Source: Chryseobacterium sp. c4a
GTDB lineage: Bacteria > Bacteroidota > Bacteroidia > Flavobacteriales > Weeksellaceae
Reading direction: 5' to 3'
DNA length: 64,000 nt
Assembly: GCF_009900745.1 (NCBI RefSeq)
Contig: NZ_WXVU01000002.1
Location: 248,001 to 312,000, forward strand
Shown: piece after piece, positions 37,168 to 47,051 of the stretch
How positions within the stretch are numbered: the first letter of the stretch is position 1
Layout: every line of letters begins with the position of its first letter
Notes under the pieces: model-generated
Seen by the model: the letters and a program-made list of their open reading frames with translations, nothing else
What the model was told of the DNA's origin: nothing
The model's database searches: none
Translations under genes and position numbers: made by a program

Positions 37168-37174
37168 ATATTTG
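37167..37174 (+). promoter_or_regulatory. -7 box TATATTTG that decides the next start
   Basis: It directly abuts the gyrB terminator and overlaps a possible TTG start at 37172, so the next gene must start at the ATG at 37199. Confidence 0.6.
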
Positions 37175-37198
37175 GTGAAACCAAAAAAAAATAATAAT

Positions 37199-37621
37199 AT
37201 GCTAACTCTTTTACAAACAGATCCCTATAACGGGGTAGATGCAGTTTCCGGTGCAGCTGCTGCAGGATTAGGGATTGGATCAATGTTTATGAGCTTACTT
37301 GTTTATCTATTCTATGGATATTGTATGTTCAAAATCTTCAAAAAGGCAGGTAGAGAAGATGCCTGGGCAGCTTTTGTCCCTATTTATAATGCGGTTGTCA
37401 TGCTGGATATTGTGAAAAAACCTATCTGGTGGATCATTTTATTCTTAATACCATTTGTTAATTTGTTTGCTGCTTGGGTAGTTAATGACAGATTAGCTAA
37501 AGGTTTTGCAAAAGAAACTCCATTGTATACTATTCTTTTGTTCTTCCTAGGGTTTATCTTTATTCCCGTATTAGGACTTGGAAGCGATACTTATGATAGT
37601 AAAAGAATTCCTAATGATTAA
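37199..37621 (+). CDS. DUF5684 membrane protein
   Basis: A 140-residue protein with three or four membrane segments. KIFKKAGREDAWAAFVPIYNAVVMLDIV followed by KPIWWIILFLIPFVNLF (quoted in pieces, around residues 45-90) is the signature of the DUF5684 family of small inner-membrane proteins; their function is unknown, and some are fused to signal peptidase I. It is a single gene with its own promoter (37167-37174) and terminator. Confidence 0.78.
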   Translation: MLTLLQTDPYNGVDAVSGAAAAGLGIGSMFMSLLVYLFYGYCMFKIFKKAGREDAWAAFVPIYNAVVMLDIVKKPIWWIILFLIPFVNLFAAWVVNDRLAKGFAKETPLYTILLFFLGFIFIPVLGLGSDTYDSKRIPND

Positions 37622-37643
37622 TAGAAATAAAAAAAGAAAAATA

Positions 37644-37670
37644 GAGGCTTCAGAAATGAAGTCTTTTTTA
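37644..37670 (+). terminator. Terminator of the DUF5684 gene
   Basis: The arms GAGGCTTC and GAAGTCTT around a 6-base loop, with a T run, 23 bases after the stop. Confidence 0.75.
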
Positions 37671-37873
37671 TTTGCTATATAATTGGCTGTAGAATTTATT
37701 GTACTCTTTTGTGTAATTAATTCTACACACTTTGAATTATACTGATTATAATTTATCCTAATTTTGGAAGTACAGACAATATGAAGTTTACCATTTCATA
37801 TTTGAAATATTTTAATTTTAAGTGATAGAAAAGGAATATACATTCAACCCGTCATTTTTGTTTGTATAGAAAA

Positions 37874-37969
37874 TACCTTTGATTATTTACAGCCTTTTTA
37901 AGGTAGATTTAGGATAGTGCTTTTTTAAGTATTAGCTGGAGCTCCACATCGCGTGGAGCTTCTTTTTTA
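37874..37969 (+). ncRNA. Candidate orphan small RNA
   Basis: A -7 box TACCTTTG (37874-37881) is followed, after roughly 58 bases without an ATG-initiated ORF, by a strong terminator: arms AGCTCCAC (37940-37947) and GTGGAGCT (37953-37960) plus a T run. The predicted transcript is about 80 nt, 37888-37968. The -33 element is not clear. The rest of the 506-bp gap (37622-38127) holds only the terminator at 37644 and the next promoter. Confidence 0.45.
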
Positions 37970-38103
37970 ATTAATTCATCGAAAAGGGAATATAAAATCC
38001 TTTAGAGTGGTGATTATTATTTGTTTTTTTATTGAATAAAACCGAATGTGTTGAATGTTGTGATTTTTTTTTAAGTTATTTTTAACAGTTATTAAGATTT
38101 TGC

Positions 38104-38111
38104 TATTTTTG
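38104..38111 (+). promoter_or_regulatory. -7 box of the DUF3857 operon
   Basis: TATTTTTG, 16 bases before the start at 38128. Confidence 0.5.
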
Positions 38112-38127
38112 TTTAATTTTAATAACC

Positions 38128-40020
38128 ATGATGAAAATATTCTTTCTTGGGGCGTTGTCTACAGCCTCATTATATTTTGCCCAAAACTATCCGGCATCTT
38201 CAATTCCAGAAAATTTAAAGAAAAATGCTAACGTTATCATCAGAAAAGATCTTACAACGGTTCAGATCAATAAAATAGATGATATAAGGTATCAATATAC
38301 TACCGTAACCACAGTTTTAAATAAAGACGGTGATGAAAAAGCAGTTGCTTATATTCCTTACGATAAAGCAACCAGTATTTCAGATATAAAAGTTACAATT
38401 TACGATGAATCCGGAAAGAAAATTAAAAGTTATTCCAAATCGGATTTTAGTGATTTTGCTAATAATACACAAGGCGTGTTTTACTCTGATAATAGAGTAA
38501 TGGTATTCTCATATACTCCTGTTCAATATCCTTATACCATTGATTTTTCATATCAATCTCAGGGTAAGAATACTGTTTTTATACCTGATTTTGTACCATT
38601 TTATTCTACTAATACCTCTTTGGAAGAAGCAGAGATGAAGATCATTAATACCTCGGGTATTGATCTTCGAACTAAAATTTATCCCTCAAAATACAATTAC
38701 GCTTCAGCAACTGAGAACAGTAACGCGAATGAAAAAAAATATTCTTATAAAAACGTTCCCGCAATTGATGATGCTCTATTGATTCCTGAGCCTGTTAAAA
38801 TATTACCTAAGGTAAGCTTTGCACTTACCAAGTTTAATCTGGCAGGTAAGCAAGGAACTTTAAATAACTGGACAGATTTTGGAACGTGGTATTATAACAA
38901 TCTTATTGATCCTGTGGCAGTATCTACACCTGGTATTAAAGCTGAAGTAGCAGCATTACAACTTCAAGGTTCTGTAGAGGAAAAAGTAAAGAAGATTTAC
39001 CAGTATATGCAGACCAAAACCAGATACATTTACGTAGGATTGGGGATTGGAGGCTGGCTTCCCATGATGCCGGATGAAGTACATAAAAAAGGATATGGAG
39101 ATTGTAAAGGGCTTACTAATTATATGAAAACTCTGTTGAATGAAGCAGGAATCCCTTCTTACTATTGTGTGATCAATTCAGGTCGTTCACAGGTTTCCTT
39201 TGATCCGGACTTTCCAAAAATGGGAGGAAATCATGCTATTTTAATGGTACCTACAGAAAATGGAAACATTTGGCTTGAAAATACCTCGCAGCAGACTGCA
39301 TTTAATCATTTAGGCAATAGCACTACAGATAGAAATGTGCTTTCTATAAAGAAAAATGGAATCGAATTGATTAATACACCGGTTTATTCAGCAGATCAGA
39401 ATAAAGAAAAACAAAAACTGAAAATCAAAATCGGAGAAGATAACAGTATAACAGGAGAGGGAAATTTCTTTTATACAGGAAATCAATATGATTATAACTT
39501 AGGATTTGTAAACCTTAACCCTAAAGAAAAGAATGATGCATTGAAAAAAAGATTTGATGTGTTAAACTTTGAAAAAGTGGAAATGAAAAACTTTGTCAAT
39601 GACAAAGATAAAGCTGTTATTACTTACGATATAGACTTTAAAACCAATAATTATTGTAAAAATGCCGGTAGAAGCCTCATATTCAGAGCTGTTCCTATTT
39701 TTTCAGATAATGTTTATAAAACAGAAGAGAATCGTGAGCTGCCTTTTGAAATCAGACAATCGTATGAAGATGAGTATGAAATTAATTTTACGATTCCTAA
39801 AGGCTATAAAACAGATGAAACCCCAAACGATACAAATATCAATTCTGAATTTGGACACTATACATTGAACTTTGTTAAAAATGGTGAGGAAATAAAGGTC
39901 ATTAGAAAGATTCAGATCAATAAAGGAACCTACTCAAAAGAGAAATACAATGATTATGTAGGCTTCAGAAAGAAAATAATAAACATGGATAACTCCAAAA
40001 TTTTAATCACAAAAATATAA
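38128..40020 (+). CDS. DUF3857 and transglutaminase-like protein, active-site type
   Basis: A 630-residue exported protein (signal peptide ending near YFAQ). The first half is a DUF3857 domain, followed by a transglutaminase-like core with the catalytic Cys in GYGDCKGLTNYMKTLL (around residues 328-343), the His in GGNHAILMVP and the acidic residue in WLENTS. A C-terminal DUF3858-like part follows. Periplasmic proteins of this type are common in Bacteroidetes; the target is unknown. It is followed 3 bases later by a paralogue that lacks the Cys. Confidence 0.85.
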   Translation: MMKIFFLGALSTASLYFAQNYPASSIPENLKKNANVIIRKDLTTVQINKIDDIRYQYTTVTTVLNKDGDEKAVAYIPYDKATSISDIKVTIYDESGKKIKSYSKSDFSDFANNTQGVFYSDNRVMVFSYTPVQYPYTIDFSYQSQGKNTVFIPDFVPFYSTNTSLEEAEMKIINTSGIDLRTKIYPSKYNYASATENSNANEKKYSYKNVPAIDDALLIPEPVKILPKVSFALTKFNLAGKQGTLNNWTDFGTWYYNNLIDPVAVSTPGIKAEVAALQLQGSVEEKVKKIYQYMQTKTRYIYVGLGIGGWLPMMPDEVHKKGYGDCKGLTNYMKTLLNEAGIPSYYCVINSGRSQVSFDPDFPKMGGNHAILMVPTENGNIWLENTSQQTAFNHLGNSTTDRNVLSIKKNGIELINTPVYSADQNKEKQKLKIKIGEDNSITGEGNFFYTGNQYDYNLGFVNLNPKEKNDALKKRFDVLNFEKVEMKNFVNDKDKAVITYDIDFKTNNYCKNAGRSLIFRAVPIFSDNVYKTEENRELPFEIRQSYEDEYEINFTIPKGYKTDETPNDTNINSEFGHYTLNFVKNGEEIKVIRKIQINKGTYSKEKYNDYVGFRKKIINMDNSKILITKI

Positions 40021-40023
40021 ACG

Positions 40024-41955
40024 ATGAAAAAAACAATATTGCTGATGATTTGTTCAGCAAACTTAATGATCGTTCAGGCTCAGAAACATGAGTTTTTGAA
40101 TCCTCCCAAATTCTCTGATGCAGATCTTTCTAAAACAAAATCATTATTAGATGAAAATGCGCCTGCAGAGATCTTATATAAATCAGTATACTTTATGATA
40201 GATAACTCTACAGGTAATCTTCATAAAAAATATTATTACAGAGTAAAAGTGTATGATAAAGATAAAGCCGAAGACTGGTTAAACCTGGAAGTTCCTCTTT
40301 ATCAGTCAGGATCAGATAAGGAGATACTCGGTAAATTCAAAGCTTTTACTTATAATTTGGAAAATGGAACTACTGTTCCTGTAAAAGTTGAAAAGAGCTC
40401 ACAATATAAAAGTAAGGAAAACAAATACATAAACTTGACCAAATTTGCTTTCCCTAATGTGAAAAATGGTTCCGTATTAGAATATCAGTATGAGGTTATC
40501 TCACCTTATTTATTTAATATTCCCGAATTCTTAATTGAATCGGATACACCATCTCTATATACAGAATATGTATTAGATGCACCCATCAATATCTCTTATA
40601 ACATAAACTATACAGGAGGATTGGTCCCTAAGCACAGAGTAATAGAGGAGAAATCTGTTTTTGGTTCTCAATACAAGACCTATAGATTTGCCTACGAGAA
40701 TGTAAAAGGTTTCAAACCGGAAAAGTTTGTAAGAAACGATAGGAACTTCAGAACAAAGGTGAGCGCAGAGCTTCATTCCACCAATTTTAAAGAATTTAAG
40801 CTTTACTCATCTTCTTGGGATCAGATCAGTAAAAGACTTTATGAAAATGAATATTTTGGAGACGAATTAAAGAAAACAAAACTGGCAAAAGATAATATGC
40901 CTGCGGAGGTTCTCAATATGAAATCTGATCTTGAAAAAGCCAATGCTCTATTTTCCTATGTTCAAAAAACATTTACCTGGAACAAAGACAAAGGAATTTA
41001 TACCGAAGATGGAATTAAAAAACTAGTAGAAACCAAAGTAGGAAATGCCGCAGAAATTAATCTGTATTTGATAATGCTTCTTCGTGAAGCCGGCCTTCAG
41101 GCAGATCCAATGATTATTTCTACTGTAGAACATGGGATGATCAATCTTGTCTCCCCTAATGTTTCTAATATGAATTTTGTGCTTGCATCAGTGAATATTG
41201 GCGGACAGTATCGTATGTATGATGCCACTTCCAAGCAATCTTCAATTGATGAACTTCCCTTAAGAGATTGGAATCAGTATGGCGTTTTATTAACTAAAAC
41301 TAAAGCTATACAACTTCAGATGGAAAATAAGAAAGAGAGCAACACGTTTCTGACAGTAGATGCAAAGGTAAATGAAGATGGTACTATTTCAGGATCTTAT
41401 TCAGATAAAGATACCGGAGCTTTTGCAATGTATGTGAAAGACAGTTATGACGAGAATCCTGAAAAATATAAAAAACAATATAAAGAAAACTTTTCTATAG
41501 ACTTTACAGGGATCGATTCAAAAGTATTGGAAAATGGAGAATTTGAAAGCACAATGAAATTTTCTTCATCCAATTTAATAGATAAAATAGGAAAGAAATT
41601 AATCATCAATCCTATGTTGTTTTTAAGTAAAGTCTCTAACGAGTTCGATCAGACAGAAGACCGAAAGTATCCTATTGATTTTGGTGCTCCTACCATGAAA
41701 ATGAAAAAAGTAATTCTTGAACTTCCGGAAGGGTATGTTATTGAAGAAATGCCAAAAAATAAAAAAATCAGGACAGACGATAAAGAGATCGAATTCAGTT
41801 ATGCTGTAGAACAAAAAGGAAACAAATTGGAAATAACATCCTATACAAAAGTTGCCAGTGCAGATTATCCTAAAGAATATTATCCTGCATTCAAGCAAAT
41901 TTGGGGAGTAGCTTCCAAGCAAGAAAACCAGGTAATCAGCTTAGTAAAGAAATAA
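40024..41955 (+). CDS. DUF3857 protein with a degenerate transglutaminase core
   Basis: A 643-residue paralogue of the preceding gene, with a signal peptide ending near IVQAQ. The order is the same (DUF3857, transglutaminase-like, C-terminal beta domain), but where the active protein has GDCKG this one reads VGNAAEINLYLIMLLREAG (around residues 339-357), so the nucleophile is missing and catalysis is unlikely. Residues in the His region (NFVLASVNIGGQYRMYDATSK) keep the Asp. It may act as a binding partner or regulator of the first protein. A terminator follows. Confidence 0.82.
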   Translation: MKKTILLMICSANLMIVQAQKHEFLNPPKFSDADLSKTKSLLDENAPAEILYKSVYFMIDNSTGNLHKKYYYRVKVYDKDKAEDWLNLEVPLYQSGSDKEILGKFKAFTYNLENGTTVPVKVEKSSQYKSKENKYINLTKFAFPNVKNGSVLEYQYEVISPYLFNIPEFLIESDTPSLYTEYVLDAPINISYNINYTGGLVPKHRVIEEKSVFGSQYKTYRFAYENVKGFKPEKFVRNDRNFRTKVSAELHSTNFKEFKLYSSSWDQISKRLYENEYFGDELKKTKLAKDNMPAEVLNMKSDLEKANALFSYVQKTFTWNKDKGIYTEDGIKKLVETKVGNAAEINLYLIMLLREAGLQADPMIISTVEHGMINLVSPNVSNMNFVLASVNIGGQYRMYDATSKQSSIDELPLRDWNQYGVLLTKTKAIQLQMENKKESNTFLTVDAKVNEDGTISGSYSDKDTGAFAMYVKDSYDENPEKYKKQYKENFSIDFTGIDSKVLENGEFESTMKFSSSNLIDKIGKKLIINPMLFLSKVSNEFDQTEDRKYPIDFGAPTMKMKKVILELPEGYVIEEMPKNKKIRTDDKEIEFSYAVEQKGNKLEITSYTKVASADYPKEYYPAFKQIWGVASKQENQVISLVKK

Positions 41956-42004
41956 TTATAAGAAGTTTGTAAGAGCTTTTTCAACTTTTTTGAATAAATT
42001 TTTT

Positions 42005-42032
42005 AAAACCATTCATCTTTTGAATGGTTTTT
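42005..42032 (+). terminator. Terminator after the DUF3857 pair
   Basis: AAAACCATTC and GAATGGTTTT form a stem with a 7-base loop and a T run, 50 bases after the stop. Confidence 0.8.
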
Positions 42033-42057
42033 GTATTGAATACCGAAAATTAAAATT

Positions 42058-42885
42058 ATGAAAAATACGATTGCCGTTTTTGCACTTTCTTCTTTCTTTG
42101 TTTTTACTGCGTGTAAAAAAAATGAAAAAGCAGAAATCTCAACAGAGAAAACGGACAATAAAAAGGCTGAAGAATTTGTGGTAGATTCAGTAATAGTAAA
42201 AGATTCTACGAAAATAACCGATTCCTTAAAGATTACTTATACTTCTAAGCTATTGGTATTTCCTACCCTAAAAGATAAAAGCCTTTTAGATAGCATCTAT
42301 TTCCAGAATGATAAAATAAAAGACTTTTCTAAAGCCGGGCTTCAGGCTTATCTGGAAACTGAAAAAAATAATTATTTTAATTCTGTAAAAAAAGACAGTA
42401 AAGATTGGGTTTCAGATATTACCTATGGCCAGGATTGGTATTCAAGCTCCCACATGAATCTTGTGTCTAATAGTAACGGCTATCTGCACATTCAGTATAC
42501 AGGAAGTGGATATGAAGGCGGAGCACATGATAATTATGGATTCTCAGAAAGAATTTTTGATTTGAAACACAATAAAAAATTAGAATTAAAAGATATTACT
42601 TCCACGCCCAAAGCTAAACTTGAAGCGATGTTGATGAAAAACATCAATAATATCAACAGTGGAACGATGGATGGAGACGGAAGTGTGAAAAACTCAGAAA
42701 TGTTGTTGGTAGAAAAGATTCCGGCATCAGATAATTTTTATTTTGACGATAAAAACCTGTATTTTCATTACAGCCCTTATGAAATTGCAGCATTTGCAGC
42801 AGGAGATATCACGATTCCTATTTCATGGGAGGAGCTGAAAGGTACAATAAATGCAGAATTTAAAGAAAGAATGAAAATTAAGTAA
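42058..42885 (+). CDS. DUF3298 (RsiV-type) lipoprotein
   Basis: A 275-residue lipoprotein (lipobox FTAC, Cys19) with a charged linker, then a DUF4163-like and a DUF3298 domain. GYLHIQYTGSGYEGGAHDNYGF is the recognised DUF3298 core (VxYxGGAHG in other members), followed by NLYFHYSPYEIAAFAAGDITIPISWEEL, which corresponds to the YxPYxIGPYAxGxxxxxIPY segment. In RsiV this domain binds lysozyme, but most members have unknown ligands. Single gene between two terminators. Confidence 0.82.
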   Translation: MKNTIAVFALSSFFVFTACKKNEKAEISTEKTDNKKAEEFVVDSVIVKDSTKITDSLKITYTSKLLVFPTLKDKSLLDSIYFQNDKIKDFSKAGLQAYLETEKNNYFNSVKKDSKDWVSDITYGQDWYSSSHMNLVSNSNGYLHIQYTGSGYEGGAHDNYGFSERIFDLKHNKKLELKDITSTPKAKLEAMLMKNINNINSGTMDGDGSVKNSEMLLVEKIPASDNFYFDDKNLYFHYSPYEIAAFAAGDITIPISWEELKGTINAEFKERMKIK

Positions 42886-42888
42886 CTT

Positions 42889-42913
42889 AATGCTTCCGGG
42901 TTCAGGAAGCATT
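42889..42913 (+). terminator. Terminator of the DUF3298 gene
   Basis: A 9-bp perfect stem, AATGCTTCC and GGAAGCATT, 4 bases after the stop, followed by a T-rich stretch. Confidence 0.75.
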
Positions 42914-42916
42914 TTC

Positions 42917-42924
42917 TATTTTTG
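42917..42924 (+). promoter_or_regulatory. -7 box immediately before the lipid kinase start
   Basis: TATTTTTG ends only 5 bases before the ATG at 42930, so transcription would start at or next to the start codon, giving a leaderless or nearly leaderless mRNA. Confidence 0.5.
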
Positions 42925-42929
42925 CGGTA

Positions 42930-43781
42930 ATGGAAAACGTAGCTTTTATCATCAATCCTTTTTCGGCCAAAAAGAACTATCAGCCGTTTTTGAATGAACT
43001 TAAAAATAAGGTGGAAAATCCTCTTTATTATGTCTCTGAATCTATTCCGGGAACAGACGAATTTATCAAAACGCATTTTGATAAAGTGGATGTCTTTGTG
43101 GCAATAGGAGGGGATGGAACAATTTCTACGGTAGCAAAGAATCTGATTTCTACAGATAAAATTCTGGCTATTTTTCCGGCAGGTTCCGGAAATGGATTCT
43201 CTAATGAAACCCGTTTCAGTAAAAATTTAGATGAACTTTTAGAGAAAATAAAGGCAAAGCAATCCAGAAAGATTGATACTTTTACAGTAAATGGCAGACT
43301 TTCCATCAATGTTTCAGGAACAGGGTTTGATGGAAAAGTGGTAAAAGAATTTGAAAAAACAAGTCGTGGATTCAAAAACTATATCAAAGTTTCCCTGAAA
43401 ACATTCTTTAACTATAGACCTATTAAGGTTACTTTTTTTGAAGAAGAATATAAACAGTACAATGGAAGGTATCTGATGTTGAATATTGCCAACACCCGTC
43501 AGTTTGGAAATAATGCCTATATTGCACCCAAAGCAAGTAAAAGTGATGGATTGGTAGATATGGTGTTGGTTAAAAAATTCCCACTCACATATTCCGCATT
43601 GTTTGCTTTCAGAATGTTTACTAAAAGGCTGAAGGATGATGAATATGTAACTTATCTTCCTGTTTCAGAAATTTCATTTAAAGTAAATACCAAAAACTGG
43701 CACCTTGATGGTGAGTTCAATAAGATAGAATCACCCGTTCATGTGAAAGTACAACCAGCAAGTTTGAATATTTTGGTTTAA
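42930..43781 (+). CDS. Diacylglycerol/lipid kinase family protein
   Basis: A 283-residue cytoplasmic kinase of the YegS/DagK fold. The nucleotide-binding signature VAIGGDGTISTVAKNL (around residues 55-70) and the next FPAGSGNGFSNETRF are diagnostic; the C-terminal NTKNWHLDGEFN is the acceptor-side motif. It would phosphorylate a lipid such as diacylglycerol or undecaprenol-linked compounds; the exact substrate is not clear. Its promoter box lies 5 bases before the ATG. Confidence 0.88.
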   Translation: MENVAFIINPFSAKKNYQPFLNELKNKVENPLYYVSESIPGTDEFIKTHFDKVDVFVAIGGDGTISTVAKNLISTDKILAIFPAGSGNGFSNETRFSKNLDELLEKIKAKQSRKIDTFTVNGRLSINVSGTGFDGKVVKEFEKTSRGFKNYIKVSLKTFFNYRPIKVTFFEEEYKQYNGRYLMLNIANTRQFGNNAYIAPKASKSDGLVDMVLVKKFPLTYSALFAFRMFTKRLKDDEYVTYLPVSEISFKVNTKNWHLDGEFNKIESPVHVKVQPASLNILV

Positions 43782-43891
43782 TGTTTGAGGTTCAAAGGTT
43801 ATGGTTGGAGATTGTTGAATCATTCACCCTTCACTTGCGAAGCAAAATTGAGCATTGACATCTTCTAAAATCTCTTCCCCTTTTTCTCAAA

Positions 43892-45172
43892 CTACTGTTC
43901 CAGCTGCTTCTCAATCAAATGAGGGTTGTCGAGGCAATATTGTAACTGGTCTTTATCCAGTTGTTTTTCCCAATTTGCTACCACAACAGTGGCTACAGAG
44001 TTTCCGATAACATTCGTTAAAGCACGGCATTCACTCATAAATTTATCAATTCCTAAGATAAGTGTCATTCCAGCAATTGGAATTTCCGGAACAACAGCTA
44101 ATGTAGCGGCCAATGTTACAAAACCTGCACCAGTAACTCCAGCAGCTCCTTTTGAACTGAGCATAGCCACCAAAAGAAGCATCAGTTGCTTTTCGATGGA
44201 AAGAGGGATGTTGAGCGCTTGGGCAATAAATAGAGAAGCAAGGGTCATGTAGATATTAGTTCCATCAAGGTTAAAAGAATAACCTGTTGGGACTACAAGT
44301 CCTACAATAGTCCGCGAACAACCAGCTTTTTCCATCTTTTCCATCATTCCAGGCAAAGCCGATTCTGAAGAACTGGTTCCTAAGACCAAAAGAAGCTCTT
44401 CTTTAAGGTAAAATAACAGTTTAAAAATGCTGAATCCATTATACCAGGCTACGGCTCCTAATACCAAAACCACAAAAAGGAAAGAGGTAATATAGAATGT
44501 AGCAACAAGGAATATAAGATTCAGTACAGAATGAATACCATATTTCCCTATGGTAAATGCCATAGCCCCAAAAGCACCTATGGGTGCAAGCTTCATCAAA
44601 ATATGAACAATCTTGAATATTGGAGCAGACAAATCTTGAAGAAAGTCGGTTACTTTCTGACTTTTCTCCTTTGTTAATACCAATGCAGTACCCATTAAAA
44701 TAGCAACAAGGAGTACCTGAAGGATATTGTCACCTACCAAAGGACTGAAAAGTGTTTCAGGAATAATATTCATCATAAAACCAGTCAACGTAGACTCATG
44801 AGCTTTCGCCTGATATTCTGAAACATTTCCGGTAAGAGTTGCCGGATCAATATTTAATCCATGCCCTGGTTGTAAAAGATTTCCAACGATCAAGCCAATG
44901 ATAAGAGCTAGGGTAGAAAAGGTGAAGAAATAAATCATTGCTTTTATAGCAATTCGTCCCACCTTTTTGAGGTCAGTCATGTGAGCAATCCCAAGAGTTA
45001 GGGTAATGAAAATGACAGGAGCGATAATCATCTTTACCAGTTTGATAAAACCATCTCCCAAAGGTTTCATTTTTTCTCCCAGTTCAGGATAGAAGTTTCC
45101 AAGTAAAATTCCTACACTTATGGCAATAATTACCTGAAAATAGAGCTGATTGTATATTTTTTTTGCTTTCAA
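43892..45172 (-). CDS. dctA: Dicarboxylate:cation symporter
   Basis: A 426-residue inner-membrane symporter of the DAACS family, which takes up C4-dicarboxylates (succinate, fumarate, malate) or glutamate. [20 protein letters not shown] is the serine-rich reentrant loop and [20 protein letters not shown] the TM7 motif; the N-terminal [19 protein letters not shown] is typical of DctA. The Ser-rich and NLDGTNIY variants favour DctA over GltP. Convergent with the kinase gene; the 110-bp gap shows no clear terminator. Confidence 0.87.
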   Translation of the reverse strand: MKAKKIYNQLYFQVIIAISVGILLGNFYPELGEKMKPLGDGFIKLVKMIIAPVIFITLTLGIAHMTDLKKVGRIAIKAMIYFFTFSTLALIIGLIVGNLLQPGHGLNIDPATLTGNVSEYQAKAHESTLTGFMMNIIPETLFSPLVGDNILQVLLVAILMGTALVLTKEKSQKVTDFLQDLSAPIFKIVHILMKLAPIGAFGAMAFTIGKYGIHSVLNLIFLVATFYITSFLFVVLVLGAVAWYNGFSIFKLLFYLKEELLLVLGTSSSESALPGMMEKMEKAGCSRTIVGLVVPTGYSFNLDGTNIYMTLASLFIAQALNIPLSIEKQLMLLLVAMLSSKGAAGVTGAGFVTLAATLAVVPEIPIAGMTLILGIDKFMSECRALTNVIGNSVATVVVANWEKQLDKDQLQYCLDNPHLIEKQLEQ

Positions 45173-45284
45173 TGAACAGTCTTTTTGTTTTTTTAAGGGC
45201 GAAAATTAAGAAATTTCATCTGAAAAACTGATAAAAGTCATGGAAATTAATCTGTTGCTCCATCTTTGTATGAGATTAAAAAAA

Positions 45285-45334
45285 CTTCGGCTTCATTTCT
45301 TACAGACAGAATTATCTGCAGAATGAAGCCGAAG
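45285..45334 (-). terminator. Terminator of ggt
   Basis: A perfect 13-bp stem, CTTCGGCTTCATT (45285-45297) and AATGAAGCCGAAG (45322-45334), followed by T residues on the reverse strand. The 24-base loop can form a smaller CAGA/TCTG hairpin. Confidence 0.8.
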
Positions 45335-45362
45335 CTATATTGGTTATATCGGGAAGTAATTC

Positions 45363-47051
45363 TTATTCTACCGCTACAGAATCGTCTCCACGACCATCTG
45401 CTACAGCATGAATATTGCCATTTTCGTCAAGAACAATGACCTCCGTTTTTCCGATTTGTTTTACCTTTTCAAAGGTGTAGTTTTTCTTTTTCAGCTCAGC
45501 AATCGTGCTTTCCGGGAAGTTATTTTCTACTTTTATAGTTTCCGGAAGCCACTGATGGTGAAATTTGGGAGCATTTACTGCAATATTAGCATTTTGCTTA
45601 AAGTCAACTACATTTACAATAGACTGGTATACAGAAGTGGGAATAGTAGTTCCTCCCGGAGTTCCTACGACCATATAAGGTTTTCCATTTTTAAGCAAAA
45701 TTGTTGGGGTCATAGAAGAAAGCATCCTTTTATTGGGCTGAATAGAGTTGGCTTCACCACCTACCGCTCCAAACATATTGGGAACGCCGGGTTTAATAGA
45801 GAAATCATCCATTTCATTATTCAAAAAGAAACCGGCTCCTGAAACCAATACTTTACTTCCGTAATATCCGTTCAGGGTAGTGGTTACCGAGGCTGCATTG
45901 CCATCTTTGTCAAGAACAGAGATGTGAGTGGTTTGAGTAGATTCTTTAGGTTGTTCTATGATTTTTCCAACTTCAGCACTTGGAGTTGCTTTATCAAAAC
46001 TAAAGCTCTTCCATCTGCCTTTCAAGTATTCATCCGAAATCAGGTAAGGTGTTTTATCCTTAATGAAATCCGGATCTCCCATGTATTCAGCTCTGTCTGC
46101 GAATGCTCTTCTTTCGGCTTCAGTCATGATCTGAACAGCCTGTGCTGAGTTTTGCTGATACTTTTCAAGATTTTCAAAGCTAGCCATTCTCAGCATTTGA
46201 GCCAGAAGCAGTCCACCGCTGGAAGGTAATGGCATGGAAACGACATTGTTTCCTTTGTATTCAAACTCCAGGGCTTTTCTTTCAGCAACTTTATATTTTT
46301 TAAGATCTTCCAACGTAATGATTCCATTTCCTCTTTTCATTTCGGCAATCAGAAGATCGGCAGTTTTTCCTTCATAGAAGCCTTTAGCTCCCTGTTTTTG
46401 AATCAATTTTAAAGTTTCGGCAAGATCTTTCTGAATCAAAAGATCACCTGCTTTCCATGGATTGTCCTTTACAAAAATGATAGCTGATTTATTATGTTTC
46501 TTAAAATGCTCTCTATTATTATTCAGCATATCTGCTTCCTGTTCAGTAATAGCAAATCCCTGTTCAGCAAGATCAATAGCAGGTTGAATAATCTTTTCCA
46601 TAGGAAGCTTACAGTGTTTCAGGGTGGCAAAGAATCCGGCAATACTTCCCGGAATACCTACTGCCAAACGTCCGTTTTGGGAGAGATCAGTGTCTGCTTT
46701 TCCGTTTTTATCCAGGTACATATCTCTGGATGCTTTTTGAGGAGCCGTTTCCCTGTAGTCCAGAGTGAATTTTTCACCATTATTTTTTACACCCACCAGG
46801 AATCCGCCACCACCAATGTTTCCTGCCTGCGGATAAACTACTGCCAGTGCATATTGAGTAGCAGTAATGGCATCGTAGGCATTTCCTCCCATTCTCAGGA
46901 TTTTTGCTCCTGCTTCACTTGCTAAGGGATGGGCAGAGACTACTACACCTTTATTTTTAACCTTTACCTCTTTTACAATATTGATATCTGTAAACTGAGC
47001 CCAGCTAAGCTGGCTGGCTAATATAATCGAAGCAATTAAGATCTTCTTCAT
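45363..47051 (-). CDS. ggt: Gamma-glutamyltransferase
   Basis: A 562-residue exported Ntn hydrolase (signal peptide ending near SWAQ, residue 19) that cleaves or transfers the gamma-glutamyl group of glutathione. The proenzyme splits itself before a Thr in QTTHISVLDKDGNAASVTTT (around residue 374), giving large and small subunits. The small subunit has LNNEMDDF, SSMTPTILL and VGTPGGTTIPTSVYQ, which bind the glutamate. The length is normal. A -7 box CAAAAATA lies at 47072-47079 on the reverse strand. Confidence 0.94.
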   Translation of the reverse strand: MKKILIASIILASQLSWAQFTDINIVKEVKVKNKGVVVSAHPLASEAGAKILRMGGNAYDAITATQYALAVVYPQAGNIGGGGFLVGVKNNGEKFTLDYRETAPQKASRDMYLDKNGKADTDLSQNGRLAVGIPGSIAGFFATLKHCKLPMEKIIQPAIDLAEQGFAITEQEADMLNNNREHFKKHNKSAIIFVKDNPWKAGDLLIQKDLAETLKLIQKQGAKGFYEGKTADLLIAEMKRGNGIITLEDLKKYKVAERKALEFEYKGNNVVSMPLPSSGGLLLAQMLRMASFENLEKYQQNSAQAVQIMTEAERRAFADRAEYMGDPDFIKDKTPYLISDEYLKGRWKSFSFDKATPSAEVGKIIEQPKESTQTTHISVLDKDGNAASVTTTLNGYYGSKVLVSGAGFFLNNEMDDFSIKPGVPNMFGAVGGEANSIQPNKRMLSSMTPTILLKNGKPYMVVGTPGGTTIPTSVYQSIVNVVDFKQNANIAVNAPKFHHQWLPETIKVENNFPESTIAELKKKNYTFEKVKQIGKTEVIVLDENGNIHAVADGRGDDSVAVE

